The position numbers and the translations under genes are program-made. A stretch of 50,071 nucleotides of DNA from Lingula anatina (Eukaryota; Brachiopoda; Lingulata; Lingulida; Lingulidae). Under the pieces are notes generated by a model. That model searched no databases. It had not been told where the DNA came from and was given only the letters and a program-made list of their open reading frames with translations. Below are positions 24,970 through 35,504 of this stretch, piece by piece (within the stretch, counting starts at the first letter, position 1; each line of letters begins with the position of its first letter). The stretch lies in assembly GCF_001039355.2 (NCBI RefSeq), contig NW_019775768.1, forward strand, positions 126,001-176,071, in the 5' to 3' direction.

Positions 24970-25982
24970 TCTTACCTGTGTCCCCATATAGCCAGTGCTG
25001 TTCCGTGAGCAGAGACATATTTATACACAGCAGCTGTGACATCTTGGATATAAGTATCCGGGTCTTTGTAACATGGCTCTTGAAATCTGTTCTCTCTTCC
25101 TGGCAATCTTATAGCGCAAACTTGGAAAAAGAACATATCAGGTAGTGAAACACATTTACGTTAGTGTGGCATGATATAAGGGCTATAACAACTAAGGAAA
25201 GCACAGTGCTCAGACCCGCACCATTATTGCAAGGTAGCTCAACTGTCACCCTTAATTAATTTATGGATCACCCAATCTAATTGACTCTCATGCAGTCAGC
25301 CCAGTTTTGACAAATTCTGAAAATGTTCTCAAAATCCTCTCATGACTTTAAATTTTGAATTAGGCTGTTACTGTAACTATATATACATATATAACAACAA
25401 AACAAAGGTAAAAAAACGTCTTTCATGCACCATATATACATTTCTAAAAGCCCTTGATAGCACAGGGAGGATTTGCTCTATATAAGCTCTAGGACAACCT
25501 CCCCACCCTCCTTTTCAAAATACACATTTACTTATCCACCCGTCCACCTTCTCCAAAAGGGAGTTCTATCATACATGTACAATGGCCAGGCTCTTGGAAC
25601 ATTTTTAAATTTGTTCAAAATATCTGTATTAATTATCCCTGGTATAGCAGGCAGTATTTCATAGCTGGGCCGTAGCAATAGTCCAAAGGTTCAATAGTTT
25701 TAAGGTTCATTGATCCGAATATTCACTAGCCAACCTTCGGACCAATGAACCCTTGCTTTAAAAGAACGATGAAAATGTTACCATTTTTTGAACCAATGAA
25801 CCTTCGGACTATGGAGAAGCCCCCTTCATGACTCGACAGTAGAAAATACCTTCTATGGTTTCTGGCAGTAGCTGTGCCCATCTTCCATACCAGTTTGAGC
25901 CACCTCCTGCCCAGGGGAAACAAACAAGAACGTACTTGGCGGAGGGACGCTTCTGTCGACAATTCAGCAACTTTTCAGCCAT
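21974..25982 (-). CDS. OLAH-like type II thioesterase (S-acyl fatty acid synthase thioesterase)
   Basis: Six minus-strand exons join in frame: 25982-25850, 25120-24976, 24279-24180, 23019-22847, 22419-22331 and 22095-21974 (TAA). They encode 253 residues, close to the roughly 265 of human OLAH. The chosen ATG at 25982 has a strong ACCATGG context. An in-frame upstream ATG at 26009 would add nine residues; the exon's acceptor is at 26032/26033, so a 5' UTR exon lies further upstream. Family marks include FPWAGGGS (23-30), RLPGRE (49-54), the nucleophile elbow GHSLGS with Ser93, GGTP in the lid region, GSED with Asp207, and GGHFYL with His232. The alpha/beta-hydrolase triad is therefore complete. 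Members hydrolyse acyl thioesters, releasing medium-chain fatty acids from fatty acid synthase or clearing stalled carriers. No synthase lies nearby. It is probably cytosolic, as no signal peptide or membrane segment is visible. The exon-4 donor (GTGTGT) is weak but restores the frame. Confidence 0.93.
22554..22592. repeat. Poly-T/poly-G homopolymer junction
   Basis: About 22 T directly followed by about 17 G, inside the intron between the fourth and fifth thioesterase coding exons. Run lengths may be unreliable in an assembly. Confidence 0.9.
24366..24512. repeat. Dispersed repeat family B, copy 1
   Basis: About 147 bases sharing ordered blocks with 38030-38178: GGGGG near the start, CGAAC..CCCTTTTT, GGTCCCCT.TGGGTAAA, TAAGTACAC.A.GGTTTCA, AAAAAGGACCCCC and GCTATGGGCCTGA. 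It lies in the intron between exons 2 and 3 of the thioesterase gene. No open frame is present. Confidence 0.85.
24807..24969. repeat. Palindromic AAT/ATT microsatellite
   Basis: AAT repeats run into ATT repeats with the unit ATCATCATAACCATTATA on one side. Its reverse complement (TATAATGGTTATGATGAT) appears on the other side, plus a third diverged copy. The whole tract can fold back on itself. It ends about seven bases past the donor of thioesterase exon 2. Confidence 0.9.
25668..25822. repeat. Palindromic dispersed repeat, family A, copy 2
   Basis: Second copy of the element at 12268-12421, in the same orientation and with the same arms (AAAGGTTCAATAG, CATTGATCCGAAT left; CCAATGAACCTTCGGACTAT right). 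It sits in the intron just past the donor of the first thioesterase coding exon. The left arm is more mutated than in copy 1. Confidence 0.85.
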
Positions 25983-26032
25983 GGTGAGTCCACGCCTGAA
26001 AGCCTTCATATAAATGTTCACCTTGGATGACC

Positions 26033-28045
26033 CTGGGAAAATATCCTGAGCATGAAAAATTACAATACATGTTTTACTGCAGATAATATCCCATTAAAAA
26101 TGTGCATATATGTCATTGTGAGTGACAGTAACCATTACTCTATTGTTTAAGTGGGGCAATTTTGAATTTTACAAATTGTAACATTGTAAATTTTAAATCT
26201 ATTATTTTTTATAATTAGAACATTATCATAATATTATTCAATTTTAAATCTATATTCTCTTATTATTAGAACATTGTTATTATTTGAACATTCTGAGTGT
26301 CATCAACAAAATTGAAAAAAAAAAAAAATGTCACATACCACCCTATAGTTCCATTCAGTGCATTAAATGAACCACTAATATTTTTTAGAAATATAATTTC
26401 TGTGACTGTAAAATTATGTATGTGAAATTTTGATTATTTTTGCCCCTAACTGCAAAGATTGAGTCTTTACCGTAATGCATGCCATGAATTGATGGACAGC
26501 TAGAAACATTTATCATTTTGACAACCTAACCTTGACTACACATAACTTAAGCATTACAATATATATATACGTGGACAATAACATTTACAACAAAGCCACA
26601 CTGTACTATTATCTACATGAAACATGATCGTATGATTTTTTTAACAAAAATACCATACACTAGTTAGTGCTGAATTGCCTTAAAGATGCCATGGGTAAAA
26701 CACTTCTTGGCAACATTTTCATCTAAAACGGCAAGTATAAAGGTATTAATACCGTACATACAGAGTCACTGTGCACATGTCATTGTACAGGTTTTTAGAC
26801 AGGTTAATGGGCATGCGACATGTGGGTGCATTCAACACCTTCTGAACTCAAACGGTGTACAGACTAGACACAGGAAATAATGCGGTTGGTTCTAAAACAA
26901 GAAATGGTAACAGTAACTACAAATGCATTAAGCATTTGGATCATGTTGGTGATTTGTAACTGCTGTGCAGACCCTCAGTTCTGGTTATTGTCGTAGTTTT
27001 TCTGTTGTTATGTAACTCAAGTTTACATTTTTTTAATAACTCATTTATTACATAACACATCCAGCCATGCTGGCTAACTGGTAGAGAAAGAACAATGCAT
27101 TATGGGAGATATGTTAATTACATTATAATATGCAACATCTCCCTTTTTTTTTTTTAATAAAAATAAATCCTGGAATTTTTTTTTTTTTTTTTTTTTAAGT
27201 TGCTAATAAACATAATCAGTTCACTGTCCGTGTTGTCTTTGTCTCCAAGACATTTCAATGTTCACAGTTCATAGGCACATGTAAATGTTTTTTTTTGTTT
27301 GTTTGTTTTAACACAAAAGTCAACAGAATCTCAAGTCCAGAGTTCATAAATGAAACAATTATGATTAAGCTTATNTAATATGCAACAGTTATTAGGCGAA
27401 CCACACACTACATGTAGTACTCAAATCAAGCCCTCTCCCGCACCCCCATCCCCCGGCCGTGCTGTGTGTTCAAACGGTGCTAAAAGTGTCCTGTTTGTGT
27501 GACACTGATATAGCCTTGATATCAAACCATTATCAGTCTTCCTATCAATTAATCAGGATTAATGATACATTGATACATGATGTTCCAGTAGAATAAAATT
27601 TCTGTACCTGAAAGCTGAGGGGAAAGAAATAACATGTGTAAGGTGTACCCCAAGACAAGCCATATTCAATGTCTATATTAATCTAATCTCGCGTTATCCT
27701 GGTGTCAGGTGGGCAATGTTAGCTTATTACCTTCTAAATCTGGGTGATGTTTGCGAAGTTATACTTGAAAACCCACATTGAACCAAACCTCTACTCGAAG
27801 TTATTTTTTGTCTAAGCTATACAGTAAGGAGTCCTGAGAAGAGAATTGAAATATTTCATCCTACATAGGCCTACTAGAATATAGACATGCCGCGTTTTCT
27901 TCAAAGGGGATTAAAAAATATTTGCTGAATATAAAGAGGTCCGGGGGGAGCGGTAGGGAGCGCTCAACAGGCACAAACGTCACTACACAAAATGCTCCAA
28001 GCTTGATTGACGTTTTTCCGATAAAAGCTAAACCTATCATGTGAA
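26033..28045. other. Divergent intergenic region between thioesterase and GST genes
   Basis: No coding exon is supported. The thioesterase 5' UTR exon and promoter should lie here, because the acceptor at 26033-26035 needs an upstream exon. I could not place it. The region has poly-T tracts near 27145-27196, an ambiguous base at 27375 and a GC-richer patch at about 27430-27470. Confidence 0.5.
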
Positions 28046-28144
28046 AACTCTTTGCCCTTGAACTAAAAATGAATAGGGGCCAAGTAACGTTATCTGGTAC
28101 TGTGTGGGGCACATCAAAAAGCCGATATATAGCACAGAATCAAA

Positions 28145-29911
28145 ATGGCGTTTGCGACAGCAGGGAGGTCGATGAAGCTCTACTGGGGTTCCGGCAGCGC
28201 ACCTTGCTGGCGCGTCATGGCAGTGTTAGAGGAGAAAGGGCTCGGAAAATACGATAGCAAGCTGATCTCCTTCGACAAGAACGAGACCAAATCTGAGGAA
28301 ATCATGAAATTGAACCCACGTGGTGAGGTACAGGACCTATGTCGCTGACAAAGCGGATGTGACAAATATGCTGGACCTTTCTTTAGGGCGGCCAGAGAGA
28401 TCACCCTCAGCTTCAGAGAAAACCTGAAACAAACCCCTACACTACACTACACTACAGCATACCCTAGTACATTATTACTTGACGCGGCAAGGGTGTGCTG
28501 TGTAGAGGTTTGTTTCAAGTTATCGCTGCAGCTCAGGGTGGGCAAAGATAACCGACAAATTAATATTATGAAAACATTTTGGTCTCTTTTCAGTGTCCTA
28601 GCCTTTTCCTTTCTCCCATTCCACCAGAATCCCCTTACTTTTCCTTCAGTCAGCGTCTACATGAGTTCCATAGGCGCCACAAATAGCCTGTTTGTGGGTC
28701 TATACCTACCCTCTACCAGGGCCACAGATTGATTTTTCACTAGACATTAACAGATACGTCTCTGGTTAAATAGATAGCTAATCTCTGCACTGTGTACTCG
28801 CCTCAGCAAAAATGTCCACGGTAATAATTGCGGCCCTGGTAGAGGATATATAGTCTATACCTATGTATAACTCCACCTCCATCCCAAGCATTTTTATCAG
28901 CCTATGACTCTGACTCCTCGTAAACCCATTATCTTATTTAAATCCACTTGTGTCCGCTTATCGGTGTCCCATATATATATATATATATATATTACACAAG
29001 ACCCTAAACTGCAGAATATAAGCCCTGCACTTGGAAGTGTAATATTGAATTAATTATGATTCATTTTTACCCTTAGGTGCCAACATTTGTTATAGGGGAA
29101 ATCGTCATCAATGAATCGCTGGCAACCTGTTTGTACCTCGAGGTACGGAGGCATCTTTATTGAATGTTATATAAATGTACTTTAAAGGCTACTGGTTTTC
29201 GCGCCAAATCCAATTTTCCTTGAGAAAAACACAGTTTTCTCTTACTAATGATTCTCGGGTCGACTCACCTTTGCACTTAGATTCGATGTTTTGAACAATT
29301 TCAGACAATTATAAAATAAAACGTTAATATAAGTTGGTACTCATAAACGAATCGTAACTCCCTTAGAATGACTTCTTCCTGACATGTCAGTAGGAAATAC
29401 TGAGTCGTGAAATGTCCTCACAAGTTCTGTTACACATGAGATGCAGCGCTCTTTTCTGTGATCTTGCAGGACACGTACAAGTCGTCAGGTGTGCAGCTTA
29501 TTCCCAGCGATTGCCCCAAAAAGGCCAAGGTGCTGCAAAGAACTTTTGAGGTAAGAGATCAGAGATCTACCTCCGATAAACTTGTTTGGTGGGTCCTAGA
29601 AGAGAAACGAAGTTGGCTTCGGCCACAGTAGCCTGTTCCTACAATGGCCCATGCGTACGTCTTCCAGATGGCCCCAAACATGCAACAAATTGCCATATCG
29701 ACATGGTGCATGCATGGGTCCATCTGAAAAAGGCAAACACGGGTTCTTATGGACCATGGTATATTTCAATATTGCTTCCCTATTCATGAAGGTTTCCTGC
29801 AGGTACTAAAAGGTAGCAGAACACCTTCCCCGCGCTTATTTTCATGTTATTACCGATATCAAAAGACTTCGTCATATTTAAAAGCAACGCCTTCTAGCCT
29901 TATTTGGGCAC

Positions 29912-29948
<37 letters not shown>

Positions 29949-31279
29949 CAAGGGGTGCATTATTTTGATGTTTGTTATTTTCTGACCTCTACAGGTCCCG
30001 GGGTTCATGAAGAGAGGACTTGAAGACCTGGGTTATCTGTACATGGAGGGCGACGTGAATGAGGTAAGAGGAGAGACTGCCAAAAGAATTTGAGTCTCTC
30101 TCTCTCTCTCGTAATTTGTTTAATCCTTTATAACCCCGCACTCTCTCTCTCTCCTCCGTCTTTCTCTCTTGCCCCGATAAATGTCTTTTCAGATGCAAGT
30201 TGAACATTTCAATAAAACGAAACGAAATTATGAAGAGCCATTTGCTTATTGAAAGAAATATTAACTTTTCCCAAATGCAAGTTATCAGTCAGTTTAATGC
30301 AACTCCTATACTTCTACTTTTTTTCTTATCGCCTTTTTTTCAGGAAGAAATGAAAGAGAAAAAGACATCACTGAAAGCTGAACTGGCTCTGTGGGAAGGT
30401 TATCTGAAGGCAGTATGTACTAATTGAATCCGTATCAATTTTTTACTTTTCAATTTTGAGAAACATCGATTTTCTTAGTTTCGTGAAATACCTAAAGGGA
30501 TAGGTGGCTTGTTTTTTGGTGTTACATTATGTTTTATATCGTCCTGTCAGCTAAATTCAACTTTCAGTTTAAATTCGGTTACAATTATATAATTGACAAT
30601 TTGCGTGCACTTTCCTCTCATTTCGTAGAATGATGATGTTGTTTGGGATTTTATTCTTTTGAAATAAGAATTTTGTCTATTCTCGGCAGGACATTATCGT
30701 TGTTGGTATCAACTTGTATATTAATACATAAAGACGAACTAACACACCAAGGAAATAGATATCCATATCTTTTAAAGTATTGAATTCGGCAATGTTGAAT
30801 ATAACACAACAATTATATATGAGAACAATTTTAGATGAATTGACGTTTTTCGCAAATATCCGTGTAGTAATATTATAACCACTTACCACTTTACAATTAC
30901 TCGATATATAGTCTGAACAGATTGATAAGTGAATGGTGATATTTTCAAAAATGGCCTATATTATAGAATAAGCAGGTGATTTACGTGTATATGTAGCACA
31001 CACGTGTACAATAGCGGCAATAATTCAGTCTATCAGTTAAGTGCATGTTTCTTGCAGGCAGGAGGTGACTATTTGACTGGCCAGGACTTTACAATGGCCG
31101 ACTGCATCTTCTTCCCCGTCTTAGCCGTTATGGTGCGTCTCGGCCTTGCTCTGCGTCCGACCTTCCCGGAGCTGGGGAAGTATTATGACACGGTCAGCAA
31201 GCGACCTTCCATTATGAAAACGTGGCCGCCACACTGGAAGGGAACCGAGGGAAAGAAGTGGCTGAATGATGTGTGCTAA
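28145..31279 (+). CDS. Glutathione S-transferase, rho-like class, copy 1
   Basis: Exons 28145-28327, 29077-29142, 29470-29550, 29995-30063, 30344-30412 and 31058-31279 (TAA) join to 229 residues. All five introns are phase 0. The start MAFATAGRSMKLYWGSGSAP opens a thioredoxin-like domain. S18-A-P-C21-W-R23 matches the SPPCWR-type segment I associate with fish rho-class GSTs. Pro63 (VPTF) is the cis-proline, and Glu74-Ser75 (NES) is the expected glutathione gamma-glutamyl contact. The helical C-terminal domain carries the T168-M-A-D171 N-capping box, and 'SKRPSIMKTWPPHWKG' near the end is also rho-like. The enzyme should conjugate glutathione to electrophiles in the cytosol. A GATATATAG motif 13-21 bases before the ATG might be a TATA-like element; it is not kept in copy 2. 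I saw no clear antioxidant-response element. Confidence 0.93.
28437..28455. repeat. ACTAC short tandem repeat
   Basis: About four units of CTACA in intron 1 of GST copy 1. Confidence 0.85.
28971..28992. repeat. (AT)n microsatellite
   Basis: Eleven AT units in intron 1 of GST copy 1. The matching site in copy 2 (about 32787) has only a few, so the array changed after duplication. Confidence 0.9.
29651..29745. repeat. Intronic inverted repeat, GST copy 1 intron 3
   Basis: Left arm around GTCTTCCAGATGGCCCC, right arm around GGGTCCATCTGAAAAAGGC, about 40 bases apart. The same structure is kept in GST copy 2 at 33397-33485, where the arms pair better. Confidence 0.6.
29914..29948. repeat. (AAT)n microsatellite
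   Basis: About 35 bases of AAT triplets in intron 3 of GST copy 1. The corresponding place in copy 2 has none. Confidence 0.95.
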
Positions 31280-32286
31280 CGTCAAGGATAACAACAGCCC
31301 ATAGCAAACAAAAACGGTCATTTCTGGTGCTATTTACAATACCATGGTAACTTTTATTAGGTCTTGTATGGTTGTCGCGTCCAATATTTGTAAATGGTCT
31401 AACCAAGCCCTACGGTGTTTACTAGTATATGTGAATTGAAATTACGTAAGAATGGGTGCCATCTTGAATTAGCAGCCATATTAGACTGCAATCCAACTTT
31501 ACAGACTAAATTATGCTTCAGCATCACGGACACATTGCTTTTATTCAAGTAAATAATTTCTATTAAAAAGTAGTAATTTCTAATTAAAAAGGAGGCCTTC
31601 TGAAAACATTGGATATGCTCATGGCAGCCATCTAGAAAAATGTTCACCGTATTTCACTAGATGCTGCCTTTTTATATTTATAAAAAATGCAAGCGTCAAG
31701 CTTTTGAGCAATCTGTCCAAGTTTCTTACAAATTGAAACCCAACTGTTATGAAGTGTACTACGTGTATTGATATATAATAAAGAAGCATGTATACGTACA
31801 CATGTACTAGTATTTGTTATGATTATGGCTTTTTTATGTGATTCATACTGACTTCTAGAATTAAGTGTAAGGCCATCATAGACCTTAATCGGTTTAATAC
31901 GTCTTTGATTCATCAGGGTATTATTCTTCAATTACTGCCGCTATGAATGTTGCAGAAGCGTCGACAAAAACTTTATGTAGCATGTGTTCGTATTTTACCT
32001 TATTGGAAAATGCAACATTAAACACATACAAAAACTATCAGGAAAGAGTCACTTAACTTCACCGAGTTGGGAAAACACGCTGCTATCTTCAATCGGCGGT
32101 TAAACAGCGATGAAATGAAATCGTCTCTCTTGCTTATCCTTACCGCTTAGAATATGTGTCGTATTTTGCTTTATTTTCATATCAATAACACTTTGCCCTT
32201 GAACTAGAAAATGAATACGGGTAAATCAACGTTTTCTGGTACTGCATGTGAGGCGCATCAAACAGTCAATACAGTACAGAAACAAA
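31280..32286 (+). other. 3' flank of GST copy 1 and spacer to copy 2
   Basis: No coding exon. It contains the probable poly(A) signal at 31777-31782 and, from about 32192, the repeated upstream block of the second GST. Short minus-strand open frames here are shadows of 3' flanking sequence. Confidence 0.6.
31777..31782 (+). terminator. Candidate poly(A) signal of GST copy 1
   Basis: AATAAA about 500 bases after the stop, in a block conserved with copy 2 (35945-35950). Confidence 0.55.
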
Positions 32287-35200
32287 ATGGCGTTGGCAAC
32301 AGCCGGGAGATCGATGAAACTGTACTGGGGCTCAGGATGCGCACCTTGCTGGTGTGTTATGGCGGTTTTGGAGGAGAAAGGAATCAGAGACTACGAAAGC
32401 AAGCTGATCTCCTTCGATAAAAACGAGAACAAATCTGAAGAAATAATGAAGATGAATCCACGTGGTGAGGTTAGGCCCTATGCCGCTCACAAAGCGAATG
32501 TGATTTACTGCATGGGTTTCTCATTGGGGTGGGCAGAGATCACCGAGAGATTTATGTGAAAACATTTTTTGGTCTTTGTAAAGTTTTCTAGCATTTGCAT
32601 TTTTACCAATCTATCAGAGGTCTCTTACATTTCCTTCAATCAGCATCTAGTTGAGTTCCGCAGGTGGTACAAATGACCTGTTTGTGGGTCTTTGTACATG
32701 TAGGCCTATGCGTACGACCATGTATGACTGCATATAGACTCAGATTCTTATCCTAATTTCCACGTGTGCCCGCTTATCGGTGTCCCATATATTTCACAAA
32801 ACCGTAAACTTTAGAATGGATTGGTAATATTGAATTAATAATGGTATATTTTATATTAAGGTGCCAATGTTTGTTATAGGGGACATCGTCATCAGTGAAT
32901 CGCTGGCAATCTGTTTGTTTCTTGAGGTACGCAGATATCTTTATTGAATGTTACCTAAAATAGTGTATTCTATAGGCTACTGGTTTCCAATCCAATTTTC
33001 TTTGAAAAAAAAAACGCAGTTTTATTCTCTTACTAATGATTCTCGGCTCGACCCGCCTTTGCACTTAGATTCTATGTTTTTGTACAATTTTAGATAATAA
33101 TAAAATAAATGGTTTAAATAAGTTGGTTCTAAACGAATCATGATACTGAATTCTGAAATGTTGTCATGAGTGCTGTTACACGCGAGATGCAGCTCTTTTT
33201 CTGTGATCTTGCAGGACACGTACAAGTCGCCAGGTGTGCAGCTTATTCCCACGGATGGCCCCAGAAAGGCCGAGGTGCTGCAAAGAACTGTTGAGGTAGG
33301 AGATCTACCTCCCATAAACTTGTTTGGTGGGTCCTAGAGAAAATACAAAGTGAGCTTCGGCCACAAAAACCTGCTCCTACCATGGCAAATAGGAGCCTGT
33401 CCGTGTGTCTTCCAGATGGCCCCAGACATGGTGCACGTCGTTGTGGCATGAATGGGTCCATCTGAAAGACGCAAGCACGGGTTCCTTCGGGCCTTGGTTT
33501 GTTCCAATATTGCTTCGTCATTCATGAAGGTTTCTGGCAGGTGCTGAAAAGGTAGCAGAACAAGTCCCCCGCGCTTATTTTCTTATGTAATACCCGATCT
33601 CATGAGACTTGTCAGATTTCTGTGCAACGCCCTTTCCCCCTTTGGGCAAATACAGGGGTGCATGTTTTGACGTTTGTTATTTTCTGCCCTCTTCAGGCCC
33701 CGAGATTCATGAAGAAAGGGTTTGAAGACCTGGGTTATCTGTACATAAAAAGCCACGTGAATGAGGTAACAGGCACGACAGGCGAGACGGTCAAAATCTC
33801 TTTCTGTCTCTCTCGTAATTGTTTAATCCTTAATTACCCCTCCCTCTCTCACCTCCCTCTTTCTTTCTTGTCCTGATAAATAAGTCTTTTCAGACGCAAG
33901 TTGAACATTTCAATAAAACGAAACGAAATTTTGAAGAGCCGTTTGCTTATTGAAAGAAATATTAACGTTTCCCAAATGCAGGTTATCAGTTTAATGCAGC
34001 TCCCATACTTCTACTTTTTTCTTACCTTTTTTTTTTCAAGATTGAAATTCATTTATTTCATATTTCAGGCCTTCAGACCCAGAGTACATAGTTCAACGCA
34101 TTATTTAATAGGATAAAAATATAATAAAAGTAACAAACATTCTCAATATAAATATGAAAATAAAGGTATACATGAAGTCCACTTATTCAATGATCTTGGT
34201 ATAATATTTTCTTATTTTGTTACAATGATATAAGTAAGCTGCCAATCTTCTTCAATAAAGTCATCGTTTCGCGAAGATATAGCATCTGTCATGGTCATTG
34301 TTTGTATATCTGGTATGTACTCTTTTCTGAAGTCTATATATTAACTACGCTCTTGTAGGACATGAATCACGTTTACGACATAACTATATCCTTTTGAAAA
34401 ACAAGCGATGCATAATCTGTTTTCTGCCTCTGTGCTGTTATAGCGTCCATTTTCTACCTGTAAATCATGATTCGATATTCTAAATTTACACAGACATCTG
34501 TGTTCTGTGTCTAGGTTACTGTATGACTCAAAGGTCTTTTTTTTTCAGGAAGAAATGAAAGAGAAAAAGGCATCACTGAAAGCTGAACTGGCTCTCTGGG
34601 AAGGTTATCTGAAGGCAGTATGTACTAATTGAATCCGTATCAATTTTTTACTTTTCAATTTTAAGAATCATCGATTTTCTTAGTTTTGTGAAATGCCTAA
34701 TGGGACAGGTGGCCTTATTTGATGTTACATATTGTATCGTCATGTCTAGTAAAATTTAACTTTCAGTTTTAATTAGGTTACAATCTTATAACTGACAAAT
34801 TACGTGCATTTTCCTGTCATTTCGTAGAATGATGATGTTCTTTTGGGATGTTATTCTTTTGAAATGTGAATTTATATATTCTCAGCCGTAGCCTACATGT
34901 TATGGCGATTTGGCACCAACTTGTATACTAGTATGTTAAGACGAACTAACACACCAAGGCAATAGATATACACTTCCTTGAACGTACCAAATGTTGTTAC
35001 AACAATCTAAATTATATAAAAGAACACTAATATATATTAAAACAACTGTAGATGAATTAACGTTTTTCAGCAAATATACATGTAGTATTTTTATAACTAG
35101 TTACCAGATTTACCAGATACCAATTTAACAATTACTCATTATAGTCTTGATAAGAGAATGATGATATTTTCAAGAATGACCTTTAATCTAGAAGAAGCAG

Positions 35201-35504
35201 ATGATCTAAATGTATATATAGCGCGCATGTGTATAATAACGTCGACAGTTCAGTGTATCAGTTAAGTGCATGTTTCTTGCAGGCAGGAGGTGACTATTTG
35301 ACTGGCCAGGACTTCACAATGGCTGACTGCATCTTCTTCCCCGTCTTAGCCGTTATGGTGCGTCTCGGCCTTGCACTGCGTCCGACCTTCCCGGAGCTGG
35401 GGAAGTATTATGAAACGGTCAGCAAGCGACCTTCCATTATGAAAACGTGGCCGCCACACTGGAAGGGAACGGAGGGAAAAAAGTGGCTGAATAATGTGTG
35501 CTGA
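32287..35504 (+). CDS. Glutathione S-transferase, rho-like class, copy 2 (diverged active site)
   Basis: Exons 32287-32469, 32861-32926, 33215-33295, 33697-33765, 34549-34617 and 35283-35504 (TGA) match copy 1 base for base in length and phase, giving 229 residues. The domain plan is the same: cis-Pro63 (VPMF), Glu74-Ser75 (SES) and the T168-D171 capping box. Two changes stand out. Ser18 is Cys and Arg23 is Cys, so the active-site loop reads C18-A-P-C21-W-C23. This resembles the CxxC of glutaredoxins and the catalytic Cys of omega-class GSTs. Exons 1-4 differ from copy 1 at many residues, while the last exon differs at only two of 73. The exon-1 donor is GTTAGG, weaker than GTACAG in copy 1. 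No frameshift or stop was found, so the gene looks intact. Its reaction is inferred; thiol transfer is possible. Confidence 0.9.
33397..33485. repeat. Intronic inverted repeat, GST copy 2 intron 3
   Basis: Arms around CCGTGTGTCTTCCAGATGGC and GGGTCCATCTGAAAGACGC pair over roughly 30 bases. It is shared with copy 1, so it predates the duplication. Confidence 0.65.
34027..34534 (-). mobile_element. Truncated antisense LINE fragment in GST copy 2 intron 4
   Basis: About 500 bases absent from the matching intron of copy 1. Read on the minus strand, it opens with a coding remnant that includes LCKFRISNHDLQVENGRY and then ENRLC.AC. This R-x-S-x-H...E-x-GRY...RLCxxC pattern is typical of the zinc-finger-like C-terminus after a LINE reverse transcriptase. 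The frame stops soon after, and further related residues lie in a shifted frame, so it is dead. Next come an AT-rich 3' UTR, the words CTGGGTCTGAAGGCCTGAAA and AATAAATGAA, and finally an A-tail (plus-strand T run at 34027-34036). It is a 5'-truncated insertion with its tail on the host poly-T tract, just upstream of the exon-5 acceptor. Confidence 0.8.

Larger units (their letters stand above)
28046..31990. repeat. Tandem duplication unit 1 (GST copy 1)
   Basis: Sequence similarity to 32192-36178 begins at CTTTGCCCTTGAACTA, about 100 bases before the ATG. It runs through all exons and most intron sequence and ends around GCAGAAG.GTCGAC in the 3' flank. Head-to-tail arrangement with about 200 bases between units. 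Confidence 0.9.

Noticed and set aside
29586-29789. Open frames on both strands inside GST intron 3
   Set aside because: They arise from the inverted repeat there. The exons on either side are fixed by homology, and copy 2 has a different frame content.
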